Source of the DNA: Candidatus Latescibacterota bacterium
Lineage (GTDB): Bacteria; Latescibacterota; UBA2968; UBA8231
Direction: 5' to 3'
DNA length: 64,000 bases
NCBI GenBank assembly: GCA_022826515.1
Contig: JAJDUT010000022.1
Span: forward strand, 39,842-103,841
Below are positions 34,305 to 42,355 of the stretch, piece by piece. The translations under genes and the position numbers were made by a program. Below the pieces are notes generated by a model. The model did no database searches. It had not been told where the DNA came from and saw nothing but the letters and a program-made list of their open reading frames with translations. Every line of letters starts with the position of its first letter. Positions within the stretch are counted from its first letter, which is position 1.

Positions 34305-34829
34305 TCACAACTCGGCCGAGAGCCGCTCGGCTTGCTGCCGGAATTCGGCTTGGGTAATTTTGCCTTGTTTGAGCGCGGTTTCCAAGTCGCGCAAGCGGCG
34401 GCGAGGCCCCCCTCCCCCTTTGAGATCTAGCCGTATTTGGGACCAGATGTGCCATACCCCCACGCCAAGCAATAAGGCGATGAAAACCACACCTCCCCAC
34501 CAGGAGGTATCTTGCTCTTGACGCACTGCGCCCCCTTTTTGTTGCCAATCTTCGGCCACAGTTGGGTCGGGGTCGGCTAGCTCGATCCGCTTGGCCACCG
34601 TCTCGCCGTTGGTGCCCTGAACGCGGACAGCTCTTATAAGCTGCCAAGTAAATCCCCGGGGTTGCACGATCAGATACTCAATGAGATCGGCCTCTCGGAT
34701 CTGATCGAACTGTTCCCTAGTAACCGGCACGGCCATAGGACTCAGCATGTTGAACAGCAACACGATCGCCAATAAGAAGGATGCCAGCGCAAGAGCGAAG
34801 TATGTAGGTTGTGTTGATTGTTCTTTCAT
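34305..34829 (-). CDS. Two-pass membrane protein with short C-terminal helical domain
   Basis: 174 residues. Transmembrane segment at ~10-32 (YFALALASFLLAIVLLFNM), then ~80 residues outside that loosely recall the FtsH extracellular domain (VPVTREQFDQIREADLIEYL). A second segment lies at ~110-128 (WWGGVVFIALLLGVGVWHIW), then a basic linker and a SHOCT-like C-terminal helix pair (LETALKQGKITQAEFRQQAE). Not recognised as a named family; function unknown. Ends 6 nt before mutL and starts directly beside dif-like site B, whose strand it shares. Confidence 0.6.
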   Translation of the reverse strand: MKEQSTQPTYFALALASFLLAIVLLFNMLSPMAVPVTREQFDQIREADLIEYLIVQPRGFTWQLIRAVRVQGTNGETVAKRIELADPDPTVAEDWQQKGGAVRQEQDTSWWGGVVFIALLLGVGVWHIWSQIRLDLKGGGGPRRRLRDLETALKQGKITQAEFRQQAERLSAEL

Positions 34830-34834
34830 TTTTT

Positions 34835-34862
34835 TATTTACATATTAAATTTTATAGGACAT
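34835..34862 (-). other. dif-like XerCD recombination site, copy B
   Basis: On the minus strand: arm ATGTCCTATAA, centre AATTTA, arm ATATGTAAATA. The surrounding 33 bases (34831-34863) are identical to those at 57358-57390. It sits between the oxidoreductase-like gene and the start of the membrane protein gene, so it might alternatively act as a promoter (TATAA inside the left arm). Confidence 0.55.
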
Positions 34863-34863
34863 T

Positions 34864-35655
34864 CTATTTTATTTGCCTGCGATTCAAAACCGTATCTCGT
34901 CTTGCCGACATGCGCATCCATTCCAAAAGACGATAGCTTTCGGCCACCTGTTCTAAACTCAACAACGGCCGGGCTCGTCCTTGGATGAAGGCGACAAAAT
35001 TGCGGTAGTACGCCGCTAGATCGTCTGCTTCCCATACCCAAGGCCAAGACGTATCGACCATTTCGGCTTGTGCGTAAGCACGGATGCGCAACGCCGGAGC
35101 CACCGTGGGAAAGTCGAAAAGTGCAACCGAGCCTTCGACGCCGTTGTGCATCCGCAGCAACGCGACCGACACGTCCTCCATCCGACCAAGATGAAAGAAG
35201 TTGCGCATCCTACTGTACAGCACATCTACCGCCCCCCACGCACTCAGCAACAGGTCGCATGTGTCCAAGGCCGCTTGGCTGCAGATCATCTCGCGATCAA
35301 TAGGATCAAATAAAGCCGAATCAAAAGAAAGCTCCAGCGAATAATGCGCTATGCCCTGTCGAGCGGCTAAAGCCGAGCAAAAGTGCGTATGCCTCCCCAA
35401 GGACAGCACGCATACCTTAGAATGGATCGGCACCTGTACTGGATGAGTCGCCATAACGTGCAGACCGGCCGCTAGGGCCACGCCGATCCAATGCAATTTA
35501 TCTTCCACGTGCAACAACACCAGCCCATCTATTTTTTGGTCCAAGACTGCGGCACAGTCGGCTTGGTGTACGAGCTGGATATCGCGGCAACCCTGCAAGG
35601 CATCCCGATGGGCGTCGATCTCGCGATCATGGCCTGCCACGCCGAGCGTCATCAT
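34864..35655 (-). CDS. Gfo/Idh/MocA-like oxidoreductase, reduced
   Basis: 263 residues, shorter than the usual 330-380. The N-terminal Rossmann-like half is eroded: TLGVAGHD lacks the full G-x-G-x-x-G loop and no E-K-P motif is seen, although GLHVMATHPVQVP occupies its place. The C-terminal half keeps a Gfo/Idh-like beta-sheet region (MEDVSVALLRMHNGVEGSVA, PALRIRAYAQAEM). It may be a degenerate dehydrogenase that no longer binds NAD(P), or a scaffold. ATG overlaps the hprK stop (ATGATGA), implying coupling. Confidence 0.55.
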   Translation of the reverse strand: MMTLGVAGHDREIDAHRDALQGCRDIQLVHQADCAAVLDQKIDGLVLLHVEDKLHWIGVALAAGLHVMATHPVQVPIHSKVCVLSLGRHTHFCSALAARQGIAHYSLELSFDSALFDPIDREMICSQAALDTCDLLLSAWGAVDVLYSRMRNFFHLGRMEDVSVALLRMHNGVEGSVALFDFPTVAPALRIRAYAQAEMVDTSWPWVWEADDLAAYYRNFVAFIQGRARPLLSLEQVAESYRLLEWMRMSARRDTVLNRRQIK

Positions 35656-36593
35656 GGTTTTTTGCTCGCCTTAATCTGCTCTTGGAGCCGATCGCTAAGT
35701 GTCCGTGCCGCGTATTCCCCGTCCAAGCGCAAGAGATAATCTATCGCTATGGCCTCGGCGAGTACCGTGATATTTTTGCCGGGGAACAGCGGTATGAAGA
35801 CCTCGGGGACTTCGACGCCGAGGATTATTACCTTATTATCTTCAAGACCAAGGCGTTCGTAGGCGTATTTTTCGTCCCAATCGACGAGGTTGACCACGAC
35901 CTCCACCCGCTTCTGCCGCCGAGTCCGCCACGCGCCAAACATCTTTTTTATATCCAATATGCCAATACCGCGAATTTCGATGTGGTCTTGGAGCATTTCC
36001 GAGCTACAGCCCACCAAAATGCCTTGAGGCTTGCGATTGATGATGATCACATCGTCGGCCACCAACCGATGTCCGCGCTCGACTAAATCCAAGGCGACTT
36101 CGCTTTTGCCAATGCCGCTGCGACCGCGAAAGAACAGCCCTACCCCAGAGACATCAACTAGCGTCCCGTGCATAGATATTTGAGGCGCGAACACCTCGTC
36201 GAGGTAAAAACGGATGAGATGGGTAAACTCGGCCGTGTTGAATCCAGACTTCAGCAGGGGTACCGCACACTCATCGGCGAGCTGTCGCAACTCCGGGAAC
36301 ATACGTCCCCTACCGGTCCAAACCACGCATGGAATATCAAATTGATATATGATTTTGAGCGCCTGCCGCCGTCCGTCTGCGGACAAGGTGCGCAAGTATT
36401 CTGCTTCCGTATTGCCCAAAAGCTGTGCTTGATCCAAAGTAAACAGCTCGACAAAACCCGTCAGGGCCAAGCCGGGGCGATGGATGTCGCTGTTGTTGAT
36501 AGTCCGCTGTAGGCCCTCAGCACCGGCGATCAGCTTCAGCCGCAGTTGCTGCCCGTAGGTGGCGAGCAAATCCTTGATCGTCAGTTCACTCAT
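35652..36593 (-). CDS. hprK: HPr kinase/phosphorylase
   Basis: 313 residues, full length. N-terminal domain (residues 1-~130) with GFVELFTLDQAQLLGNTE. The C-terminal kinase has P-loop FRGRSGIGKSEVALDLVERG, followed by HRLVADDV and the signature EIRGIGILDI. It phosphorylates HPr on Ser. No PTS gene is visible here, and in many FCB and proteobacterial genomes HprK serves a regulatory, sugar-transport-independent PTS. Overlaps rsgA by 8 nt upstream and the oxidoreductase-like gene by 4 nt downstream. Confidence 0.95.
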   Translation of the reverse strand: MSELTIKDLLATYGQQLRLKLIAGAEGLQRTINNSDIHRPGLALTGFVELFTLDQAQLLGNTEAEYLRTLSADGRRQALKIIYQFDIPCVVWTGRGRMFPELRQLADECAVPLLKSGFNTAEFTHLIRFYLDEVFAPQISMHGTLVDVSGVGLFFRGRSGIGKSEVALDLVERGHRLVADDVIIINRKPQGILVGCSSEMLQDHIEIRGIGILDIKKMFGAWRTRRQKRVEVVVNLVDWDEKYAYERLGLEDNKVIILGVEVPEVFIPLFPGKNITVLAEAIAIDYLLRLDGEYAARTLSDRLQEQIKASKKP

Positions 36594-37491
36594 CGCTACT
36601 CAAACTTTCGAAGATGCGTCGATACCCTTCGTAGCGCGCCGACGCGATGCGGCCGACTGCCACCGCTGCACGAACGGCACAACCAGGTTCGTGCAAGTGG
36701 CTGCAATCGCCAAATTGGCACTGGCCGCGCAGGGGTTCTAATTCGGGATAATACTCCGCTAGTTCAGCGGATTTTACCCCCCATAAGCGGAGCTCTTTAA
36801 CCCCTGGTGTATCGGCCACATAGCCACCTTGTTGTAGCTTAAACAAATGCACGACTGTGGTCGTGTGCCGACCCCGGTCGTGGCGCTTCATTATTTCTTT
36901 TGTCTTCAGTCCCAACCCTTGCTCAACGCCGTTGAGCAAGGTCGATTTGCCAACCCCAGATTGGCCGACCACGGCCGTGCTGCAGTTGATCAGGGCTGCT
37001 TTGAACGCATCCATGCCATCGCCTCGTAGGGCACTGGTGCGATAGATTGGATAACCAAGCGCCTCGTAGGGTCCCGTCAGCGTATCTACCGCTTCACGGG
37101 AGACTAAATCGACCTTGTTGATGCAGACCACGGGCTGGAGATTCCCCTTTATCGCCATGACAATCGCTCGGTCGATAAATCCGCGGCGGGGCTTTGGTTG
37201 ACTGGCAGCCACGACGACGACCAATTGCTCCATATTGACAAAGAGGATCTGCTCAAACGGGCGCGTTCCACTGGCCCCACGCGAAAACTTGGAAGAGCGG
37301 GTATGCACCGCTTCGATGATGCCCGTCCGTTCGGCTATCGGCACGATCTCAACCCAGTCACCGGCGACGACCGGCGAGCTAGTCTTGCGGTCCCCGGCCT
37401 TGAGACGACCCCTAATTTTGCACTGCCAGTGGCTTTGCTCGACCTCGACGAGGCACTGTAGCCCAGAAACTCTGATGATGCGGCCCCGCAT
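36586..37491 (-). CDS. rsgA: Ribosome small-subunit-dependent GTPase RsgA
   Basis: 301 residues. N-terminal OB domain (VEVEQSHWQCKIRGRLKAGD), circularly permuted G domain with NKVDLV (G4) before GQSGVGKSTLLNGV (G1) and DTPGVKELRLWG (G3). The C-terminal zinc-binding motif has Cys/His in LRGQCQFGDCSHLHEPGCAV. Late 30S maturation factor that releases RbfA. Start ATG 37491. Confidence 0.95.
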   Translation of the reverse strand: MRGRIIRVSGLQCLVEVEQSHWQCKIRGRLKAGDRKTSSPVVAGDWVEIVPIAERTGIIEAVHTRSSKFSRGASGTRPFEQILFVNMEQLVVVVAASQPKPRRGFIDRAIVMAIKGNLQPVVCINKVDLVSREAVDTLTGPYEALGYPIYRTSALRGDGMDAFKAALINCSTAVVGQSGVGKSTLLNGVEQGLGLKTKEIMKRHDRGRHTTTVVHLFKLQQGGYVADTPGVKELRLWGVKSAELAEYYPELEPLRGQCQFGDCSHLHEPGCAVRAAVAVGRIASARYEGYRRIFESLSSDE

Positions 37492-37508
37492 GTGCTACTA
37501 GCCCCTGC

Positions 37509-38231
37509 CTACTCCCCTTTGGCGAGGCGCTCGGCTAGGTAGTTGGGGTAGCCAAGGTTGTCGATTTTCTGCTGGGTCAGCTTGACCGGGTATTCGACGC
37601 GCTGGAGTTCGACCCATTGTTCGTCGGTATCCCACAGGGTGTACGCCGACCGCCAGTCCCCATCGCGCGGTTGGCCGACGCTGCCGACGGAGACCAAGAA
37701 TTGGTGATTCCCTACGGCGGCCGTAGCCGAAGTCAGCGGCATGGGATTGTCGCGCATCTTGCAGTAAATACGCGCCTCGTGCGTGTGGCCGACAAAAGCC
37801 AAAGGCCATTTGAGATGGCTCATACACCAAGCGACGCGATCGTACATGAGGAGGGGTTCCCATTCTTCGGGCTTAAGGGGATTGGCGTGGGACAAAGCCG
37901 CATTGCCCTCCACGCGCCGAAAGGCCCCTTGCCGCAAAAAATCGCGTTCTTCCTCCCCCAACATCTCGCAAGCTTGGTAGAGCGAAGGACGAGCCAACAG
38001 ATTAAAAGACTGAATGCGCACCGGCTCTAACATCGCTTGGTCGTGGTTACCCAATACGATCTGGGCCTCTACCTCCTTGAGCCGATAGATACAGCCCAAA
38101 GGATCGGGACCGTATCCCACGATGTCCCCCAAGCAGATAATGCGCTCGGCACCGGCGTTGGCCGCAGCGATTAATACGGCCTCTAGCGCTTCGAGATTTG
38201 CGTGAATATCGGCGAGTACTGCGATTTTCAA
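37509..38231 (-). CDS. Calcineurin-like metallophosphoesterase
   Basis: 240 residues. Metal-binding motifs in order: D-x-H in LADIHANLEAL, GD in CLGDIVGYGPDP, GNHD in LGNHDQAM, a later His in LSHANPL, and GHTH in FVGHTHEARIY. The overall form matches the small YfcE/DUF2436-like phosphodiesterase group with an extended C-terminal strand region (SVGSVGQPRDGDWRSAYTLW). Substrate unknown. Lies 12 nt after prs copy 1. Confidence 0.88.
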   Translation of the reverse strand: MKIAVLADIHANLEALEAVLIAAANAGAERIICLGDIVGYGPDPLGCIYRLKEVEAQIVLGNHDQAMLEPVRIQSFNLLARPSLYQACEMLGEEERDFLRQGAFRRVEGNAALSHANPLKPEEWEPLLMYDRVAWCMSHLKWPLAFVGHTHEARIYCKMRDNPMPLTSATAAVGNHQFLVSVGSVGQPRDGDWRSAYTLWDTDEQWVELQRVEYPVKLTQQKIDNLGYPNYLAERLAKGE

Positions 38232-38243
38232 GGGGCACCCGCC

Positions 38244-39173
38244 TCAGTTGAATAGTGCGCTGATGGACGTTTCTTCGTGGATGGCGCGGATGGCGCTGGC
38301 AAAGAGCGAGGCTACCGAGCACACCTGCACCATAGGGGTGCGGACATCTACCGGCAAGGGGATCGTATCCGTAATGGCTAAGGCTTGGAAGTTGGATTGA
38401 TCCAGACGCGCTATCGTCTCCTTGGTTAGGGTGCCGTGGACGCAACCGGCATAGACTTTGCGCGCCCCGCCCTCCTTGACTGCGGCCGCCCCCTTGAGAA
38501 CGGAATCACCAGTAATAATCGCGTCGTCGAAAAATACGACATCTCGGTCGGCTACGTCGCCAATAACCCTGTTTTCCCCGGCCGCCTGATCGACGACGAC
38601 GAGGGGCAACCCCAACCGCTGAGCGTAGGTTTCGGTGACCTTGGCGCGGCTGATGTCTGGGGCGGCCGCGACCAAATTATCTCGGTTGAGGTCCGCGTCG
38701 GCGTAGTAGGAGCATATTGCCGGGACGCCGCTTAGTTGATCCACTAGGATCCGGCTAAAGCCCATAGTCTGCGGGCTGTGTAAAGTCATGGTGAGAATGC
38801 GGTCTGCCCCGGCCTCGGCTATCAGGTCGGCCACTAAGCGACCCGTCACGGAAATTCTTGGCTCGTCCTTGCTGTCGGCCAGTGCATACGGATAGTAGGG
38901 CAAGACCGCGGTGATGCGGCCAGCCGAGGCGTATTTTAGGGCGTCGAGGGCTATGAGCAACTCCATCAAGTAGTCGCTAACGGGTGGGCACGAAGTTTGA
39001 ATAAAAAACACATCGCGGCCACGCACATTTTCGCAAATCTTCACCTTTATATTTTCGTTGCTAAAGTCGATAAACTCGATGCGCCCTGGCTCAAGGGCCA
39101 GCGACTGGTAAATGCCCTCAGCTAATGCGGGATTACTCCGCCCGGCGAAAACTTTGAGATCTGCACGGCCCAT
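38244..39173 (-). CDS. Ribose-phosphate pyrophosphokinase-like paralog with lost catalytic motifs (copy 1)
   Basis: 309 residues from ATG 39173 (AAGGA 7 nt upstream). Overall PrsA-like: FSNENIKVKICENVRGRDVF and LIALDALKYASAGRITAVLP. Three functional sites deviate: the ATP-loop R-Q-D-R is ALADSK, the flexible-loop K-R-R is missing (LVVVDQAAGENRVIGDV), and the PRPP loop reads FFDDAIITGDS. Loss of the catalytic lysine loop suggests an inactive or regulatory subunit, comparable in idea to eukaryotic PRPP-synthetase-associated proteins. The paralog at 40592 keeps the loop. Listed as a PRPP synthetase homolog; activity doubtful. Confidence 0.8.
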   Translation of the reverse strand: MGRADLKVFAGRSNPALAEGIYQSLALEPGRIEFIDFSNENIKVKICENVRGRDVFFIQTSCPPVSDYLMELLIALDALKYASAGRITAVLPYYPYALADSKDEPRISVTGRLVADLIAEAGADRILTMTLHSPQTMGFSRILVDQLSGVPAICSYYADADLNRDNLVAAAPDISRAKVTETYAQRLGLPLVVVDQAAGENRVIGDVADRDVVFFDDAIITGDSVLKGAAAVKEGGARKVYAGCVHGTLTKETIARLDQSNFQALAITDTIPLPVDVRTPMVQVCSVASLFASAIRAIHEETSISALFN

Positions 39174-39184
39174 CAACAAATCCT

Positions 39185-39853
39185 TTAGAACATGGCTAGT
39201 GCCGCTCGGGCTTGCGCGGCAATTGGGTACTGGGCAAATGTGCGACTGACCTGTTCGAGTAAGGCTTGTTGCTTGTCGCTTTCGCCGGCCAACCCATAGA
39301 TGCGGGCGGCTTCCATCCGCGCCATCGCTTCGCGGATAGTCCCGGCCTGCTGGGCTGCATACGTTTCGTAGTGCCCAGCCGCGGCCACAAGCTGCCCTTC
39401 GGCTTCGAGGCAGGCACCCAGACCGCTTTGGGCGGCATAGGCCAATACATCCACAGGCTCGTAGTTGGCCAAGTAGGTCTGGTAATAGCCCCGAGCCTCA
39501 GCATAACGGCCCTGCGCGTAGTGGAGATTGGCCAAGAGCACGGTCCCTTGGGCTGCGGCCGGGGTCCCGGCATAGGAGGCCACCAACTCCTCGGCTAGGC
39601 GGATCGCCTCGGTCAGCTCTCCGCCCTGTTCGACCATCAGCACATCGCCGAGCAGAGCCGCGGCTTTGAGCCGATCGGCCTCCTTGGACTCGATGAAATA
39701 ATTGATGGCCACAATGACCACGATCACGGCAACGGCCCCACCGACAAAGAGGTTAGCTCGTTCTTTGACGTATTCGACCGCTTCCATGATCCATTCGACG
39801 AACTCATCTTCGCGGAGTTCACTCTTGCTCAGTTTACGACGTTCACTCGACAT
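39185..39853 (-). CDS. Membrane-anchored tetratricopeptide-repeat protein (YfgM-like)
   Basis: 222 residues. Charged cytoplasmic N-terminus, one transmembrane helix at ~36-54 (LFVGGAVAVIVVIVAINYFI), then TPR-like helices (AAQGTVLLANLHYAQGRYAE; ARIYGLAGESDKQQALLEQV). Topology matches the YfgM / TPR_21 proteins that sit beside SecYEG or act as periplasmic scaffolds. Located between apt and prs copy 1 on the same strand. Confidence 0.75.
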   Translation of the reverse strand: MSSERRKLSKSELREDEFVEWIMEAVEYVKERANLFVGGAVAVIVVIVAINYFIESKEADRLKAAALLGDVLMVEQGGELTEAIRLAEELVASYAGTPAAAQGTVLLANLHYAQGRYAEARGYYQTYLANYEPVDVLAYAAQSGLGACLEAEGQLVAAAGHYETYAAQQAGTIREAMARMEAARIYGLAGESDKQQALLEQVSRTFAQYPIAAQARAALAMF

Positions 39854-39889
39854 AAAGGTATCGTGTCTCCATTGCTTTGGGTTCGGGTT

Positions 39890-40402
39890 TCAATAGACGA
39901 TAGCACTTTCCAATTTGTACTCGGCCAGGCGGCCGCGGCCCGACAGAAAGCTCAACTCGGCCAGTACGCTGATGCCCACGACAACCGCTCCTAGCTCTTC
40001 GAGCGTTTGACACGTCGCTACCAAGGTGCCGCCGGTGGCCAAAACGTCATCCACGACCAAGACCTTCTGCCCCGATGCGATGGCATCGGTGTGGATTTCT
40101 AAGGAGGTCTCGCCGTATTCGAGGGCGTAATCTCGACTCAGCGTGGCCGCCGGCAGCTTGCCCGGTTTGCGCACGGGCACAAAACCACAGCCCAATTCGA
40201 GTGCTATAGGCACGGCGAACACGAAGCCACGGGCCTCTATGCCGACGATTAGGTCCACTTCGGCGTCCACAAAAGGTTCGAGCATAGCTTGGACCGCAGC
40301 GGATAAACCAGCGGGATCTTTGAGTAGCGGCGTGATGTCTTTGTAGGAGACGCCGTCTTGCGGGAAGTTGGGAACTTCGCGGATGAATTTTTTTATATTC
40401 AT
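39890..40402 (-). CDS. apt: Adenine phosphoribosyltransferase
   Basis: 170 residues. FIREVPNFPQDGVSYKDITP is the family N-terminus, and the PRPP loop is KVLVVDDVLATGGTL. Converts adenine and PRPP to AMP; encoded between two PRPP synthetase homologs. The whole upstream gap is filled by dif-like site D, which includes TATAAT on this strand 7 nt before the ATG, so a leaderless transcript is possible. No Shine-Dalgarno sequence is evident. Confidence 0.95.
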   Translation of the reverse strand: MNIKKFIREVPNFPQDGVSYKDITPLLKDPAGLSAAVQAMLEPFVDAEVDLIVGIEARGFVFAVPIALELGCGFVPVRKPGKLPAATLSRDYALEYGETSLEIHTDAIASGQKVLVVDDVLATGGTLVATCQTLEELGAVVVGISVLAELSFLSGRGRLAEYKLESAIVY

Positions 40403-40428
40403 TTTACATATTATATGTTATAGGACTT
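40401..40428 (-). other. dif-like XerCD recombination site, copy D (or apt promoter)
   Basis: Minus strand: arm AAGTCCTATAA, centre CATATA, arm ATATGTAAAAT; 22 of 28 positions agree with the Firmicutes dif consensus as recalled. It spans the last bases of the DUF5989 gene to the first bases of apt. Because it contains TATAAT at 40410-40415, a purely promoter explanation is possible. Confidence 0.5.
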
Positions 40429-40588
40429 AAAATAGTGCGTAAATAAAGGGAGCCACAGCCGACCCTTGGGTCGTGACTATTAACAATCCCAACAGAATCA
40501 AAGTGAAAAATATCGGCCCCAACCACCACTTTTTGCGCACCTTCATAAAATCCCATAACTCAGCTAATATACTCAATTTACTGGCCAT
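40427..40588 (-). CDS. DUF5989 family small membrane protein
   Basis: 53 residues, too short for routine ORF calls. Reads MASKLSILAELWDFMKVRKK, then WWLGPIFFTLILLGLLIV, ending GSAVAPFIYALF. The K-x-W-W-L-G-P start, a single transmembrane helix and the G-S-A-x-A-P-F-I-Y end match DUF5989. Members are often near polysaccharide-export or nucleotide genes; function unknown. ATG is 3 nt after the prs copy 2 stop, with GGAGG 8 nt upstream, inside that gene's end, so the two are coupled. Confidence 0.85.
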   Translation of the reverse strand: MASKLSILAELWDFMKVRKKWWLGPIFFTLILLGLLIVTTQGSAVAPFIYALF

Positions 40589-40591
40589 CAA

Positions 40592-41542
40592 CTAGTCCTC
40601 CCATTCAATCAAGCGGCTCACGGATTCGCCATGGTGAATGGCTTTGATCGCATCCCCCAACAATCGAGCCACGCTCAACACGGCGATTTTGCGTTTTGGC
40701 TTGTCCGCAGGCAAGGGAATGGTATTCGTGGTGGCGAAGACTTCTACTGAGGAGGCATCTATTTTCTCTAAAGCTTGCCCTGAAAAAACGCCGTGCGTAC
40801 AACCAGCCAGTATGCGGCGCACCCCCCTTTCTTTGAGGACCCGTATCGACTCCATCATGGATCCCCCGGTCAACACCTCCTCGTCAAAAAGCAAGGCGTC
40901 GCGGCCGGCGACCTCGCCGATCATGGTTTTGATTTCGACCTTTTCGTCGTCCGCGTGGCGGCGTTTGTCCATAATGGCCAGCGGCAAGCCGAGCCGGCGT
41001 GCGTACGCGCTGGCTTCGTCAGCACTCCCCACATCGGGCGACACCACTACAGCGTTGCTGAGCCCCTTCAACCGCATGAAATTGCACAGTAGGCCCGTCG
41101 CCCACAATTGGTCCACCGGAATGCGCGAGAACGCTGCGATTTGTGGGCTGTGCAAGGTAATGGTCAAGATCCGGTCAGCCCCGGCAATTTGAAGCAAGTC
41201 GGCGACGAGGCGGGCGCTAATAGAAATGCGCGGCTCGTCCTTTTTGTCGGCGCGCACATAAGGATAATAAGGTAGCACGGCCGTAATCCGGCGCGCCGAA
41301 GCGTACTTGAGTGCGTCGATCAACAACAAAAGCTCAACAAAGTGATGATTGACCGGGGATGCTGACGTCTGGATGACGAAGACGTCGTCTTCGCGGACGT
41401 TCTCCTCAATTTTAACCTTTATATTGTCGTTTGGCGCACGGACGATTTGGCGGCGCACGGGCGGGATGTCTAAGTAATCACATATTTCTTGGGCCAGTTG
41501 TGGATTGCTGGAACCCGTCAATATTTTCAAGTGATTTTTCAT
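40592..41542 (-). CDS. prs: Ribose-phosphate pyrophosphokinase (copy 2)
   Basis: 316 residues. The N-terminal PRTase-like domain has APNDNIKVKIEENVREDDVF and ALKYASARRITAVLPYYPYV. The ATP loop is VRADKK and the flexible loop IMDKRRHADDEKV keeps K-R-R, so this copy is the likelier active enzyme. The PRPP-binding loop is LLFDEEVLTGGS rather than D-D-x3-T-G-G-T, a notable deviation. Makes PRPP from ribose 5-phosphate and ATP for purine, pyrimidine, His and Trp synthesis. Leads the minus-strand run DUF5989-apt-TPR-prs1. Confidence 0.9.
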   Translation of the reverse strand: MKNHLKILTGSSNPQLAQEICDYLDIPPVRRQIVRAPNDNIKVKIEENVREDDVFVIQTSASPVNHHFVELLLLIDALKYASARRITAVLPYYPYVRADKKDEPRISISARLVADLLQIAGADRILTITLHSPQIAAFSRIPVDQLWATGLLCNFMRLKGLSNAVVVSPDVGSADEASAYARRLGLPLAIMDKRRHADDEKVEIKTMIGEVAGRDALLFDEEVLTGGSMMESIRVLKERGVRRILAGCTHGVFSGQALEKIDASSVEVFATTNTIPLPADKPKRKIAVLSVARLLGDAIKAIHHGESVSRLIEWED

Positions 41543-41668
41543 GTTCTAATCCCAATTGTAACATTAAAGACCGGCCCGAACTAAGGCAAGAGGCTCGTCT
41601 TGACAGCCCGTTGGAGCAAAGCTAACTTGGCAGCTTCCCGCCGCTTGTCAGAAAAAGGAAAGGGGCTT

Positions 41669-41926
41669 ATGGCGCGCGTAAATATCATGCTGCCGGACGA
41701 GTTGCTCGAACGCATCGATCAAGTTGCGCAGCAGGAAGGCGTAAGCCGCAGCAAACTCCTGCGCCTAGCCTTTATGGCGTACTGCCAGCAACGGGAGGAA
41801 ACCTATGAGTATCATCGAAAGCAAGCCGCTATTGAGCACGGAATGGCGCTCCAAGACAGCTTGCGCGAAAAGGCACTGCCTTGGGATCCTCTCAAAATCC
41901 TACGCACGGAAAGGCAAGCGCGGTGA
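41669..41926 (+). CDS. Ribbon-helix-helix antitoxin
   Basis: 85 residues from ATG 41669, preceded by AAAGGAAAGGGG. VNIMLPDELLERIDQVAQQE and VSRSKLLRLAFMAYCQQ form a CopG/Arc-type ribbon-helix-helix. The C-terminal half is a helical neutralising arm. It overlaps the PIN gene by 4 nt (GTGA), the usual arrangement of a VapBC-type module, in which the antitoxin represses its own operon. Confidence 0.85.
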   Translation: MARVNIMLPDELLERIDQVAQQEGVSRSKLLRLAFMAYCQQREETYEYHRKQAAIEHGMALQDSLREKALPWDPLKILRTERQAR

Positions 41927-42351
41927 TTCGCTACGCGCTAGATACCTCCGTTATGCTGAGGTGGTTTTCTCCAGCGCACGATATAGATACCCACAAGGCC
42001 CTTGGCCTGCGCCAAGAGCAGCTAGCGGAAAGAATCGCGCTGACCGTACTCGATCAATCTATATACGAACTGGCCCATGTGCTCAAGGAAAGCCGCCAAT
42101 TCGATCGCACCCATATCGACGACGCCTTGGCCAGCTTGGAGTACATGCACTTGGATATTGTGCCCTACAACGCCGAAATTACCCGCAAAGCCACTCAAAT
42201 TGCCTTTGAGCATTCCATCAGCATGTACGCCGCCGGCTTCATTGCCTTAGGTGCTCATCTCCGCTGCCAAGCCGTGACCAGCGACAGCGACCTGTACCGC
42301 AAAGTCGCTTCCCTGCCCTGGACCGTGCTCTTGGCCGACTTAAACTTCTGA
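41923..42351 (+). CDS. PIN-domain toxin (VapC-like)
   Basis: 142 residues from GTG 41923. YALDTSVMLRWFS supplies the first Asp, YELAHVLKES the Glu, and VTSDSDLYRKV the last Asp. The third acidic position, normally in Y-D-A, reads MYAAGFIALGAHL, so Asp is replaced by Ala. That could weaken the metal site or move the ligand. Probable RNA-cleaving toxin paired with the preceding antitoxin. Converges with the PLP enzyme gene with a 4-bp gap. Confidence 0.82.
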   Translation: MIRYALDTSVMLRWFSPAHDIDTHKALGLRQEQLAERIALTVLDQSIYELAHVLKESRQFDRTHIDDALASLEYMHLDIVPYNAEITRKATQIAFEHSISMYAAGFIALGAHLRCQAVTSDSDLYRKVASLPWTVLLADLNF

Positions 42352-42355
42352 CTCC

